Shown one piece after another: positions 1 to 5,728 of a stretch of 22,529 nt of DNA. Positions within the stretch are counted from its first letter, which is position 1. Every line of letters begins with the position of its first letter. The notes below the pieces were generated by a model. That model was given only the letters and a program-made list of their open reading frames with translations. It was not told the DNA's origin and made no database searches. The position numbers were made by a program, and so were the translations under genes. Source of the stretch: a virus; IMG/VR virus record IMGVR_UViG_3300018081_000021, positions 1 through 22,529 of that record; one strand, 5' to 3'.

Positions 1-303
1 CACCCCCAGCATGCATTCAACGCAGATCTTCTTGGGTCCAGTAAGGGAAGCTCTCGGGTTATACCAGATAGGATGCTGGCACTTGCTGCACTCTCCGACT
101 ACTGCAGTAGCAAGCGGAGACTGTGGATAGTTCTCATTCTTGCGGACGCACACCCACCAATCGGCCTTGTCACATTCCGCATCGGTCTGAACCGTGATCT
201 TAATCCCGGCAACCTCTATCACCTTACCGATCATGTCCTCGCCCACCAGCTCGGTACTGGCGATGTTCTCCGCATTTCGCAGGGCCTTGTATTTGTCGTT
301 CAT
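1..303 (-). CDS. Zinc-ribbon hypothetical protein, 3' end cut by the window
   Basis: An open frame starts at ATG 303 and runs off the left edge without a stop, giving 101 visible residues. The C-terminal half holds two CxxC knuckles, GECSKCQHP near residue 75 and KICVECML near residue 95, typical of a zinc ribbon. The middle has a WWVCVRK segment. The start is supported by an ATGA overlap with the stop of the 39-aa gene upstream, a sign of translational coupling. Zinc ribbons in phages bind nucleic acid or protein; no specific function can be given. Coding is fairly certain and function unknown. Confidence 0.7.
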   Translation of the reverse strand, partial: MNDKYKALRNAENIASTELVGEDMIGKVIEVAGIKITVQTDAECDKADWWVCVRKNENYPQSPLATAVVGECSKCQHPIWYNPRASLTGPKKICVECMLGV

Positions 304-419
304 GGTTTCTTTCGGTAACGCAGCCAATCGATGAGCCGCCACAGCCATTCAAAACGGCGGGCAATGCGGGAGATTGGACGGTAAGGGTCCTCCCTCTTCG
401 TCTTCTCTTTGTCAGTCAT
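300..419 (-). CDS. 39-aa basic hypothetical protein
   Basis: A short gene starting at ATG 419, five bases after the stop of the upstream gene, and ending in an ATGA overlap with the downstream zinc-ribbon gene. The product is very basic, with several K/R pairs and a tryptophan-rich stretch (FEWLWRLIDWLRY) that could form an amphipathic helix. A GTG start at 485 would give 61 residues but would overlap the upstream gene by about 60 bases, so 419 is preferred. GGGA lies about 9 bases upstream. No known family recognised; tight packing on both sides is the main support. Confidence 0.5.
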   Translation of the reverse strand: MTDKEKTKREDPYRPISRIARRFEWLWRLIDWLRYRKKP

Positions 420-424
420 AAGTT

Positions 425-733
425 TTATCCCATGCTCCAGTTGCAGATACCATTGGCCCACTTCGGCCGACGGATCCTTTTCCACTTGCGCTTGTTATTG
501 CAGGCATACCACCAACGCGGTTTGTCATGCGAACCGATGGAGTGCACGCCGGGCAGCATCGCTTCGATTACGCAATGGGTATACACGCAACAGTCCAGTC
601 CGCCCTGATTAACAATAACCGCCGCCATGGCATGGGCAACGTCGTGGAAATAGCCGAGACACTGGATGCGTGTCGGGAGGTCAGCTTTATAGACCATGCA
701 TGTGATGGTGTAGATGGGCTTTGGTTTCTTCAT
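425..733 (-). CDS. 102-aa hypothetical protein
   Basis: The frame is open upstream to 823, but ATG 733 (MKKPKPIYTITCMVYKADLP) reads as a natural start. A -1 product of the upstream gene would end in an ATGA overlap exactly here. The protein has a beta-like N-terminus, a helical centre (YFHDVAHAMAAVIVNQ), several cysteines and a basic tail (NNKRKWKRIRRPKWA). No Shine-Dalgarno is visible; the region before the start is pyrimidine-rich. Family not recognised. It belongs to the left-arm minus-strand run of small phage genes. Confidence 0.6.
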   Translation of the reverse strand: MKKPKPIYTITCMVYKADLPTRIQCLGYFHDVAHAMAAVIVNQGGLDCCVYTHCVIEAMLPGVHSIGSHDKPRWWYACNNKRKWKRIRRPKWANGICNWSMG

Positions 734-884
734 AAAGAGGGAAAGGGGAGTGGCCAAGAACAGGCCGTTGGTCTGCGATTGACAACAGCCGCTCGCGATT
801 TGACCACTCCCCAAAAAAATCATGGATGGTGCCTTGGTCTATGTGTTGTAAGGCGAACACACGGTCGCCGGGTTTAGGTTCCAT
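687..884 (-). CDS. 65-aa hypothetical protein with a T7 slippery run
   Basis: Starts at ATG 884 with MEPKPGDRVFALQHIDQGTIHDFF, a beginning that resembles small phage proteins with a GDRV motif (inference from memory of such proteins). In frame it is 65 residues and overlaps the next gene by 47 bases, which is unusual here. Codons 22-24 form T TTT TTT, a canonical -1 slippery heptamer. A -1 shift there would give a 51-aa product whose stop makes an ATGA overlap with the next gene's start at 733. Which product is real, or whether the homopolymer is miscounted, cannot be told from one sequence. Confidence 0.5.
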   Translation of the reverse strand: MEPKPGDRVFALQHIDQGTIHDFFGEWSNRERLLSIADQRPVLGHSPFPLYEETKAHLHHHMHGL

Positions 885-1061
885 AATAAAAAGAATCGTC
901 AACACACTCCACGTCGCTCTCGCTGCGCTTCGCCACAGTCTTTCAGCTCAGATCGCAACTCCCGAATCTAACAGGCGCTTCGTTTTCCTGTGAGCTCAGT
1001 GATGTCACGAGCCGGTGTTGGGCGAGCCGTCGATGGTGTGTTGACGAAAGTGGAAACTGAA

Positions 1062-1835
1062 TCAGGCGATGGTCAATGAAGGATACTTCGTGCGCAGATA
1101 CTCATGGACAATGTCCCGGTCAGCCGCCACCAACACGCCGTCATACATGATGTACTCAGCGATGTAACCTTTCATGACGTTGCCATTGGCTGACTCTCCA
1201 ATCTTGGGAGCGGCATCAAACCCCACCGTGTTGGTTGCTGTGGTGAAAATCTGCGTGCCGTCCAGTCGCACAATGTATTCGGCACTCTTAGATGACACGT
1301 TCAACACCCGCCACGCAGTCAGCACAGGCGTCGGATTGCCAACCGTCTTACGCACCGTCGACCCCCAACCCATGTAGATTTGACCATCCGTGAATGGGTA
1401 ATAATCATCGGTGTTGTTGCTGCCAAATTCCCAAATGTCCCCGATGTTCGGACCAGGTCCCGGCGGCGGATCTGCGTCCACTTTGAGAACACAGAAACAT
1501 TCCCCAGCCGTTAACGCGGTCAGAACATTGGGAACAGCCACATGCGTGTTGCTCACGCCCGGCCAGCGGACCGCTGGCAATCCGTCCAGCTGACCCGTGG
1601 CAAAGAGTGGCGATACGAACGGCGTTGTCCCATCATGCCCGTTACCAGAGGAATCAGGCCACGTCTCAACCGGATCATTGTTGTTGAGCGCTAAGGCATC
1701 GGCCTTATACCAAATAACCAGAGCCACCCCCTCCACGTCATCAGGGCTAGCCCCAGGGCAGCAGCCATATCCACGGGATGGCGGGAAAATTAGCGGCTGA
1801 ACCCTTGGATCTGGCGTGTAGGTAACCTCAGGCAT
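1062..1835 (-). CDS. LamG/concanavalin A-like virion protein
   Basis: 257 residues from ATG 1835. After a proline-rich N-terminus with a CCPG knot, residues 40-75 carry the signature VIWYKADAL...NNNDPVETWPDSSGNGHDG, typical of LamG-like jelly-roll domains. The end has IAEYIMYDGVL and HEYLRTKYPS, the closing strand and helix usual in such domains. These domains bind glycans and are common in phage tail and receptor-binding proteins, so a virion-surface role is likely; it would act on the host envelope. The first 27 residues are partly repeated in a 23-aa open frame just upstream, in the same frame, separated by TAG. No Shine-Dalgarno is visible at 1835. Confidence 0.75.
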   Translation of the reverse strand: MPEVTYTPDPRVQPLIFPPSRGYGCCPGASPDDVEGVALVIWYKADALALNNNDPVETWPDSSGNGHDGTTPFVSPLFATGQLDGLPAVRWPGVSNTHVAVPNVLTALTAGECFCVLKVDADPPPGPGPNIGDIWEFGSNNTDDYYPFTDGQIYMGWGSTVRKTVGNPTPVLTAWRVLNVSSKSAEYIVRLDGTQIFTTATNTVGFDAAPKIGESANGNVMKGYIAEYIMYDGVLVAADRDIVHEYLRTKYPSLTIA

Positions 1836-1841
1836 TACAGA

Positions 1842-1913
1842 CTACGGACAGCAGTTGTAACGACGTGACAACGTTGTGGTCTGCGGTTGCGGCCTTGGAT
1901 CAGGAGTATACAT
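1842..1913 (-). CDS. 23-aa micro-ORF duplicating the LamG gene's N-terminal motif
   Basis: ATG 1913 to TAG 1844-1842 encodes a peptide beginning YTPDPRPQP and ending SRRYNCCP. The LamG protein downstream has YTPDPRVQP...SRGYGCCP at its own N-terminus, so the two share YTPDPRxQP, SRxY and CCP at the same spacing. The two frames are identical and only TAG and two sense codons separate this peptide from the LamG start. It may be an expressed peptide, a decayed repeat, or the first repeat of a longer protein made by amber readthrough. The coding call is tentative. Confidence 0.35.
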   Translation of the reverse strand: MYTPDPRPQPQTTTLSRRYNCCP

Positions 1914-1959
1914 GGCATCAGGCTAGGCCGCGCCTTTGTTCGTGTCAGCAGAAAAGATA

Positions 1960-2025
1960 CCGCGCATCCTTACGTGGGGAATAGGACACGTTAGCCTGTC
2001 AGGTCAGGCTATTCAGGATGCGCGG
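1960..2025. repeat. Nested inverted repeat between genes
   Basis: CCGCGCATCCT (1960-1970) is matched exactly by AGGATGCGCGG (2015-2025). Inside it lies a second perfect hairpin, TAGCCTG (1992-1998) with CAGGCTA (2005-2011) around a six-base loop. It sits just downstream of the gene ending at 2033. No T-run follows on the minus strand, so it is not a classic intrinsic terminator. It may slow transcription, protect mRNA ends or bind a protein. Confidence 0.45.
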
Positions 2026-2032
2026 CGAAAAG

Positions 2033-2251
2033 TTATTCGGAATGCGCTTGGCCTTGGTCTGGCTCCTCTTCAAGCATGGTCGCCTCGATCCGGGCCGCAA
2101 AGGGACCAAAGTCATTCTCCTCGCCCAGCACCCACTGAAGAACATCCTTCACTTTCATCGCGTCACGCATGTTCTCTGACCCGGCCTCAATGATCCCGTC
2201 CAGGGCCGCAATCACGCTTCGAATCTGTTCCTCCGTTGGTTTTGCTGGCAT
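2033..2251 (-). CDS. 72-aa hypothetical protein
   Basis: Starts at ATG 2251, nine bases after the stop of the upstream gene. The product is acidic and predicted mostly helical: a first helix (EEQIRSVIAALDGIIEAG), a central helix (MRDAMKVKDVLQWVLGEEN) and an acidic tail (LEEEPDQGQAHSE). No cysteines, membrane segment or known domain seen. The gene packing and regular amphipathic pattern support coding; function unknown. Confidence 0.6.
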   Translation of the reverse strand: MPAKPTEEQIRSVIAALDGIIEAGSENMRDAMKVKDVLQWVLGEENDFGPFAARIEATMLEEEPDQGQAHSE

Positions 2252-2260
2252 AGGGTTAAT

Positions 2261-2512
2261 TCAGGTTTCGGTTTGATTCTTGTTCTGGATCTCGCGTTCA
2301 GCAAATAGGCCAGCATCGCCTTGCGCAATCGCGTTGGTGCCGACATCCCTGATTGCCTCAAGCACCAGCTCCTTGAGGCTGGTCAATGTCATTAATTCCA
2401 GATCGGTCACGTGCGCCTCGCGCTTGTTGGGATCCATGTACACCTCCACCCTAAAGTCCCTGCTGCCGTCCGGATTGTTAGTTTCCTCCGCTTTGATGAT
2501 TAGCTTTAACAT
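2261..2512 (-). CDS. 83-aa hypothetical protein
   Basis: Starts at ATG 2512, seven bases inside the end of the upstream 74-aa gene. The N-terminal half looks like beta strands (MLKLIIKAEE, RDFRVEVYMD) and the second half a helix (LMTLTSLKELVLEAIRDVG) followed by a charged polar tail. Such a strand-helix layout is common in small phage regulators and inhibitors, but no family is recognised. Coding is supported by the overlap and by a typical composition. Confidence 0.6.
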   Translation of the reverse strand: MLKLIIKAEETNNPDGSRDFRVEVYMDPNKREAHVTDLELMTLTSLKELVLEAIRDVGTNAIAQGDAGLFAEREIQNKNQTET

Positions 2513-2730
2513 TTACGTTTCCTCTTCCTCTTGGGAGCCTTGCCCTTCGCGTCGTAAACGTATCGCACCGTGATTGCATTGCTCGTAGTGGTGGATTTCT
2601 TCACGTCCAATAGATAAGCCTCCGCCGCGTAGTAGAGCCCCATCGCTTCATCTAAGCATTCCACCGGGGATACGCTGCGTCCTACCGCAATAATTGCCGC
2701 CAACGTGGCGAGTGTGGCAGGTGTTAGCAT
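2506..2730 (-). CDS. 74-aa hypothetical protein with a lysine/arginine tail
   Basis: From ATG 2730. It begins with a hydrophobic alanine-rich stretch (LTPATLATLAAIIAVG), has a helix with paired tyrosines (EAMGLYYAAEAYLLD) and ends in a basic cluster KRKRKRKC. The N-terminus is too short and weak to call a membrane helix with confidence. It overlaps the downstream gene by seven bases and starts three bases after the upstream 51-aa gene's stop. Function unknown; the basic tail could contact nucleic acid. Confidence 0.55.
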   Translation of the reverse strand: MLTPATLATLAAIIAVGRSVSPVECLDEAMGLYYAAEAYLLDVKKSTTTSNAITVRYVYDAKGKAPKRKRKRKC

Positions 2731-2733
2731 AGG

Positions 2734-2889
2734 TTATGGCGTTTTCTCCACCTTCGGTTCCGGCTTGGGCGTGTCCTTGCGCTCACCGAGGCTCTGTAGA
2801 TAGCAGCAGCCACCAATGCCGATGCCCGCAAGAAGGATGGCCAAGCCTTGCCCAATGCAGTCCCAGAATTTTTCTGATGGTTTACACAT
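2734..2889 (-). CDS. 51-aa single-pass membrane protein
   Basis: ATG 2889 to TAA 2736-2734. Residues about 12-31 form one hydrophobic helix rich in glycine and isoleucine (IGQGLAILLAGIGIGGCCYL), followed by a short charged, proline-rich tail (GERKDTPKPEPKVEKTP). GGGG lies seven bases before the start, one of the better Shine-Dalgarno matches in the window. It follows the gene ending at 2910 by 20 bases. Small one-helix proteins with soluble tails are often holins, spanin parts or membrane-associated host-takeover proteins; nothing here decides between them. Confidence 0.65.
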   Translation of the reverse strand: MCKPSEKFWDCIGQGLAILLAGIGIGGCCYLQSLGERKDTPKPEPKVEKTP

Positions 2890-2909
2890 CTTCAGACCCC
2901 TTGGTTTGT

Positions 2910-3317
2910 TCATTCAGATGCCAGCCCTTCCCGGACCCCCGCTGGGGTGCAATATTCCACATAGTTCTCATGCTTATGCCCGATAGCAACACACGCTCCG
3001 CAACTGCAATCGCAGTCTTTGTCGCTGGTTGTGGTGGCACTAAACAAGTGAAGCTTACGCGCCGCAAATTGTGGCGGCTGCCCTTCGGCTGCACGGTTGG
3101 CATTCTCAAATATGCCAACCCGATCCACCGTCGCAATGCACCTCAGCGCCGCAGCCGGGTGCACGACCACAACCCCGGCGAACTCGGTGAACTCCGCCGG
3201 GTCGATTGTGAATGCATCACGGTCACCGACAGTGACCAGCTCGATGTCTTGCTGCTGAGCCAGCTGTAACTGCTCCGGTGTCGGCTGGTGCCTGGCTATA
3301 AACGCGAACTTCATCAT
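2910..3317 (-). CDS. 135-aa conserved-looking protein with C-terminal cysteine cluster
   Basis: ATG 3317 and ATG 3314 are both possible; AAAGG upstream fits either. The N-terminal 90 residues alternate strands and helices (MKFAFIARHQPT, IELVTVGDRDAF, FAGVVVVHPAAAL, VGIFENANRAAEG), like a small Rossmann-type alpha/beta fold. I have the impression of an uncharacterised family spread among mobile elements, but cannot name one. Residues from about 105 carry CDCSCGAC and further Cys/His, a possible metal site added to the fold. Position within the accessory run suggests a non-structural role. Confidence 0.65.
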   Translation of the reverse strand: MMKFAFIARHQPTPEQLQLAQQQDIELVTVGDRDAFTIDPAEFTEFAGVVVVHPAAALRCIATVDRVGIFENANRAAEGQPPQFAARKLHLFSATTTSDKDCDCSCGACVAIGHKHENYVEYCTPAGVREGLASE

Positions 3318-3373
3318 ACCTATTGCCTTTCGTTGGTTGTTTACCGCAAACGTGCGCTCTGGTCATCCACTCG

Positions 3374-3451
3374 CTACCCACCCACGATTGGATACGTGGC
3401 CTTAGCCTTGTCCGATGTGAGCGCACGAAAAAGCTCATTGGGCTGGTTCAT
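3374..3451 (-). CDS. Possible 25-aa peptide
   Basis: ATG 3451 lies inside the last codons of the HNH gene; the frame runs to TAG 3376-3374 and encodes a peptide starting MNQPNELFRALTSDKAKATY. Its composition is more protein-like than that of the competing longer frame here, which is arginine-rich. No ribosome-binding site is clear. It would fill the space between the HNH gene and the gene starting at 3317. Weakly supported. Confidence 0.25.
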   Translation of the reverse strand: MNQPNELFRALTSDKAKATYPIVGG

Positions 3452-3857
3452 GGCGTTTTGGATGCCTGCGTTCCCATGATTCCTTGGTCTTCATCTTCGT
3501 GCAGATGATACAATTACGTCGCCCGTCTGGATGGTGGTAGAGATTCCCTTCCACCAGGGCGTGCCCACGACTACAAAATTGCTGGCGTGGATGATGCAGT
3601 CCGGCGTGTTTGGCTTTGGTTAGTGGAACCAGGTGAAGCGGGTTAACGCAGTGCTTCGAATCGCATTCATGGTGAATCACGTATCCCGTAGGGATTCGCC
3701 CGCAGATTAATTCGAACGCTATCCTGTGTGCCTGAACCGTTCTCCCCTTAATCTTGAACAGCCCATAGCCCTTCTTGTTCTTATACTTAGTCCAGAACCA
3801 GCAAGCGTCTGTTTTAACGACATTGGACCAGAATGCTTCCTCTGTGAAGATCCTCAC
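3435..3857 (-). CDS. HNH homing-type endonuclease
   Basis: 140 residues from GTG 3857, with AGG seven bases upstream. N-terminal FTEEAFWSNVVKTDACWFW and GYGLFKIKGRTVQAHRIAFE match the usual lead-in of phage HNH endonucleases. The core is IHHECDSKHCVNPLHLVPLT (His-His, Asn-Pro-x-His-Leu). It is followed by CSRGHALVEGN and RNCIICTK, a second cysteine pair that completes a zinc-binding fold. Such enzymes nick or cut DNA and often spread themselves between phages. The frame is open to 4079 (214 aa), and the extra N-terminus contains CKLCRICRKK, so a longer form cannot be excluded. A structured leader of about 400 bases precedes it. Confidence 0.85.
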   Translation of the reverse strand: MRIFTEEAFWSNVVKTDACWFWTKYKNKKGYGLFKIKGRTVQAHRIAFELICGRIPTGYVIHHECDSKHCVNPLHLVPLTKAKHAGLHHPRQQFCSRGHALVEGNLYHHPDGRRNCIICTKMKTKESWERRHPKRHEPAQ

Positions 3858-4265
3858 CGTTGCACCTATATGGAGAATCACCACCCCGGGATGCAACGGT
3901 AACGCACAGAATGCGTATCGTAACCTTTCGGTTGCCGGGGTGATGAAAATTGGATTGCGACCGTTGCATGGTCGCACCATACGCAGAAGGCAGGGGTGGA
4001 AGCAATCGGTTTTTAGGCGAATCACAACCACCCCCTTAAATTCCTTCTTTCTGCATATTCGACATAGTTTGCAGACCACCGGGATCTCCGGTGAGTAAAC
4101 GTTCCTCAGATGACTCAGGGTTTCGAAGCCTGAACACGACGGACTTCCACCGTCAATGCTTAGTTAGGCCATGTCATTAGGCCAGCGTGTCTGCGTTGAT
4201 AGACTCCCGCTTTACATGCCAGCCCAACCTTCTCCGGACAAGAGTCCGGCCTGTTCTGGCAAAAC
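3858..4265 (-). other. Structured non-coding leader upstream of the HNH gene
   Basis: No convincing gene lies here, but the RNA read on the minus strand should fold strongly. Hairpins: CACCCCGG/CCGGGGTG (3882-3889, 3935-3942), closing an interrupted stem that ends in ACGCA/TGCGT; TGCGACC/GGTCGCA (3956-3976); CACCGG/CCGGTG (4077-4093); GACGG/CCGTC with a seven-base loop (4138-4154); CCGGAC/GTCCGG (4234-4249) inside an outer GCCAG/CTGGC. The nine-mer ACCGTTGCA occurs at 3856, inverted at 3892, and again at 3960. It may be an intron-like RNA carrying the HNH gene or a regulated leader. I do not see clear group I or group II core motifs. Confidence 0.4.
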
Positions 4266-4556
4266 CTACGCACCTTTCAACGTGCATAGGACACTGAAAA
4301 ATTCATGGTCAATCCCCTCTGCGGAGACTCCAACGTGCAGGATCTTGGTCCGACCAATTGGTGGCCGCTCCGGTTCGCTCATTAAGCTCCATCCTGGCAC
4401 CGTCAGACTGTTATCAGGGAGCAAGTCCATAGGCTCCGTGACCTGCAACAAGTCCATTAATCCTCTGTATTCCCCCTCGGTATTCACATTCTTAAGGGCC
4501 GTGCAATCCAACCCATCTACAGCTATTCCCCACGGGTTGTCCTGCCTACGAAACAA
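4266..4556 (-). CDS. Possible 96-aa hypothetical protein
   Basis: Open frame from TTG 4556 to TAG at 4266. Segments such as WGIAVDGLDCTALKNVNTEG and YRGLMDLLQVTEPMDLLPD look protein-like and the strand agrees with all neighbours, but no ATG start is near the beginning and no good ribosome-binding site is visible. An internal ATG would give about 63 residues from MDLLQVTEP. The plus-strand frame over the same bases is serine- and proline-rich and judged a shadow. No family recognised. Confidence 0.4.
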   Translation of the reverse strand: MFRRQDNPWGIAVDGLDCTALKNVNTEGEYRGLMDLLQVTEPMDLLPDNSLTVPGWSLMSEPERPPIGRTKILHVGVSAEGIDHEFFSVLCTLKGA

Positions 4557-4657
4557 TCCGTAACCGATCTATGGCGCGCCTGTTGGTTGGGCCGGGACTG
4601 CGCTCTTTTTCGTCTACTCCCTTGTCCTATCCCGATTGAATCCTTGTCCGTGGAAGG

Positions 4658-4677
4658 GGCGACTCAAGCGAGTCGCC
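4658..4677 (-). terminator. Strong hairpin after the 69-aa gene
   Basis: GGCGACTC (4658-4665) pairs perfectly with GAGTCGCC (4670-4677) around a four-base loop, 25 bases past the stop of the gene ending at 4702 on the minus strand. The stem is GC-rich, but CCCTTCC rather than a T-run follows, so intrinsic termination would be weak. It may instead protect the 3' end of the upstream message. Confidence 0.4.
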
Positions 4678-4701
4678 AGTGGTTCGGATCGATGCTTCAG
4701 A

Positions 4702-4911
4702 TCACGCCGGAACATTATCTAATAAACGCTTAAGCCAACGGAACCAATCGACACTTACGTCAAGCGCTTCGAACCCATCCGGATGTTCAATGTAACGTCC
4801 ATTGCCATCGGGTAAGATCCGCAAGCGCGGCGCGTCGATGGGTTCAGGTTTGATCTTGTTCACAACCATGATCCATTTGCCGTCAACTTCAATGACCTGC
4901 TTTGTTTCCAT
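4702..4911 (-). CDS. 69-aa hypothetical protein
   Basis: The frame is open back to 5070, but ATG 4911 is chosen because AAAGGGGA lies eight bases before it, one of the best ribosome-binding sites in the window. The product begins METKQVIEVDGKWIMVVNKI, continues with APRLRILPDGNGRYIEHPDG and ends in an amphipathic helix with tryptophans (VDWFRWLKRLLDNV). It looks like a small beta-rich domain plus one helix. Family unknown. A hairpin stands just downstream and another upstream at 5013-5040. Confidence 0.65.
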   Translation of the reverse strand: METKQVIEVDGKWIMVVNKIKPEPIDAPRLRILPDGNGRYIEHPDGFEALDVSVDWFRWLKRLLDNVPA

Positions 4912-5012
4912 AGTGCTATCCCCTTTCTTTGGGCTTAAATTGCCCATTCCACGGACAACGAGAGACAAGCTTTCCCCGTTGTTTCGTTTCGTCTTTCGCT
5001 CGTGTGCTCCTT

Positions 5013-5040
5013 TGTTCCCCCGTCGTAAAACGGGAGAACA
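5013..5040 (-). promoter_or_regulatory. 11-bp hairpin in the leader of the 69-aa gene
   Basis: TGTTCCCCCGT (5013-5023) and ACGGGAGAACA (5030-5040) form an eleven-pair stem with one G-U wobble and a six-base loop. It begins seven bases after the stop of the zinc-ribbon gene ending at 5048 and about 100 bases before the next start. No T-run follows, so attenuation or RNA processing is as likely as termination. Confidence 0.4.
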
Positions 5041-5047
5041 GTGTTGG

Positions 5048-5239
5048 TTAGCTGAAGCTAAATTCAGCAACCTGTAATGTATAGCATCGGGGACAATCGC
5101 CCGTCATTACGACACGACTTGCGCTAATGTCGCAATCCAAGAAGCTAATTTTCCGCAATGCCTTGGCCCGATACCAGTGTCCGCATGAAGCACAACGGTT
5201 TGATCGTCGCGAATCACGCGGGCATCGACGCTTAGCCAT
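5048..5239 (-). CDS. 63-aa zinc-ribbon protein
   Basis: ATG 5239 has AAGGAG six bases upstream, formed by the last codons and stop of the preceding gene. The protein contains RCASCGHWYRAKAL near residues 15-28 and GDCPRCYTLQVAEF near residues 47-60, a four-cysteine ribbon. The N-terminus is arginine-rich. Small phage ribbons of this kind may bind nucleic acid or a host enzyme. Good start signals and the clean Cys pattern make coding likely; the specific role is unknown. Confidence 0.7.
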   Translation of the reverse strand: MAKRRCPRDSRRSNRCASCGHWYRAKALRKISFLDCDISASRVVMTGDCPRCYTLQVAEFSFS

Positions 5240-5242
5240 ACC

Positions 5243-5728
5243 TTACTCCTTGGTCACTGGCTCTGGCTTGGTGCCACGGGCCGGACCGTTAGCCTTCACT
5301 TGTGCGCGGGTTGCCTCAAGGGCAGCCTTGCCCTCGGCCTTGTCTTGCGCAGCCTTGGCCGACTTGCGCGACTTCATGGTGTCGAGCCAAAAGGCGAGGA
5401 TTTCAGGCATCACCCCAATCTCAAGCTCGCCCTTGGGCGCACCATGAGAATCGAAGTGAGTTTTGAGCGAATCATGCCACGCCAAGAAGTCCAATGGTGT
5501 GCAGGTCACGCCAGAGAACTCCACCGTGGTTTGTTCCTTCCATGCAACCTCCTTGCCCTGTTTGGCTTTCTTAACGTCGCCGATTTTTGGCTCTTTCTCC
5601 TTGCCGCTAACATCATTTGCGGCTGACTGACAGGCCAACTCGGCCTGCACCACGTCATACCCGGCCACCTCAATCATGCGACGGATCGGGAGGTAGAAGG
5701 AAACAATCCGCTTAGTGCTTAGTTTCAT
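5243..5728 (-). CDS. 161-aa hypothetical protein, first gene of the left arm
   Basis: ATG 5728 has AAGGA five bases upstream and is preferred over an in-frame GTG 33 bases earlier. The N-terminus (MKLSTKRIVSFYLPIRRMIE) and centre (TTVEFSGVTCTPLDFLAWHD, GELEIGVMPEILAFWLDTM) look folded. The last 45 residues are alanine- and lysine-rich, a likely flexible or coiled tail (AQDKAEGKAALEATRAQVKA). It is the most upstream gene of the minus-strand run and so probably the first transcribed from the control region. No family recognised. Confidence 0.65.
   Translation of the reverse strand: MKLSTKRIVSFYLPIRRMIEVAGYDVVQAELACQSAANDVSGKEKEPKIGDVKKAKQGKEVAWKEQTTVEFSGVTCTPLDFLAWHDSLKTHFDSHGAPKGELEIGVMPEILAFWLDTMKSRKSAKAAQDKAEGKAALEATRAQVKANGPARGTKPEPVTKE

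Noticed and set aside
3223-3438. 71-aa minus-strand frame overlapping the gene at 3317
   Set aside because: Half of it lies under a better gene and it is arginine-rich. The 25-aa alternative frame is slightly more plausible.
4171-4563. 130-aa plus-strand frame in the left arm
   Set aside because: All supported genes nearby are on the other strand, and the peptide is Ser/Pro/Arg-rich without domain features.
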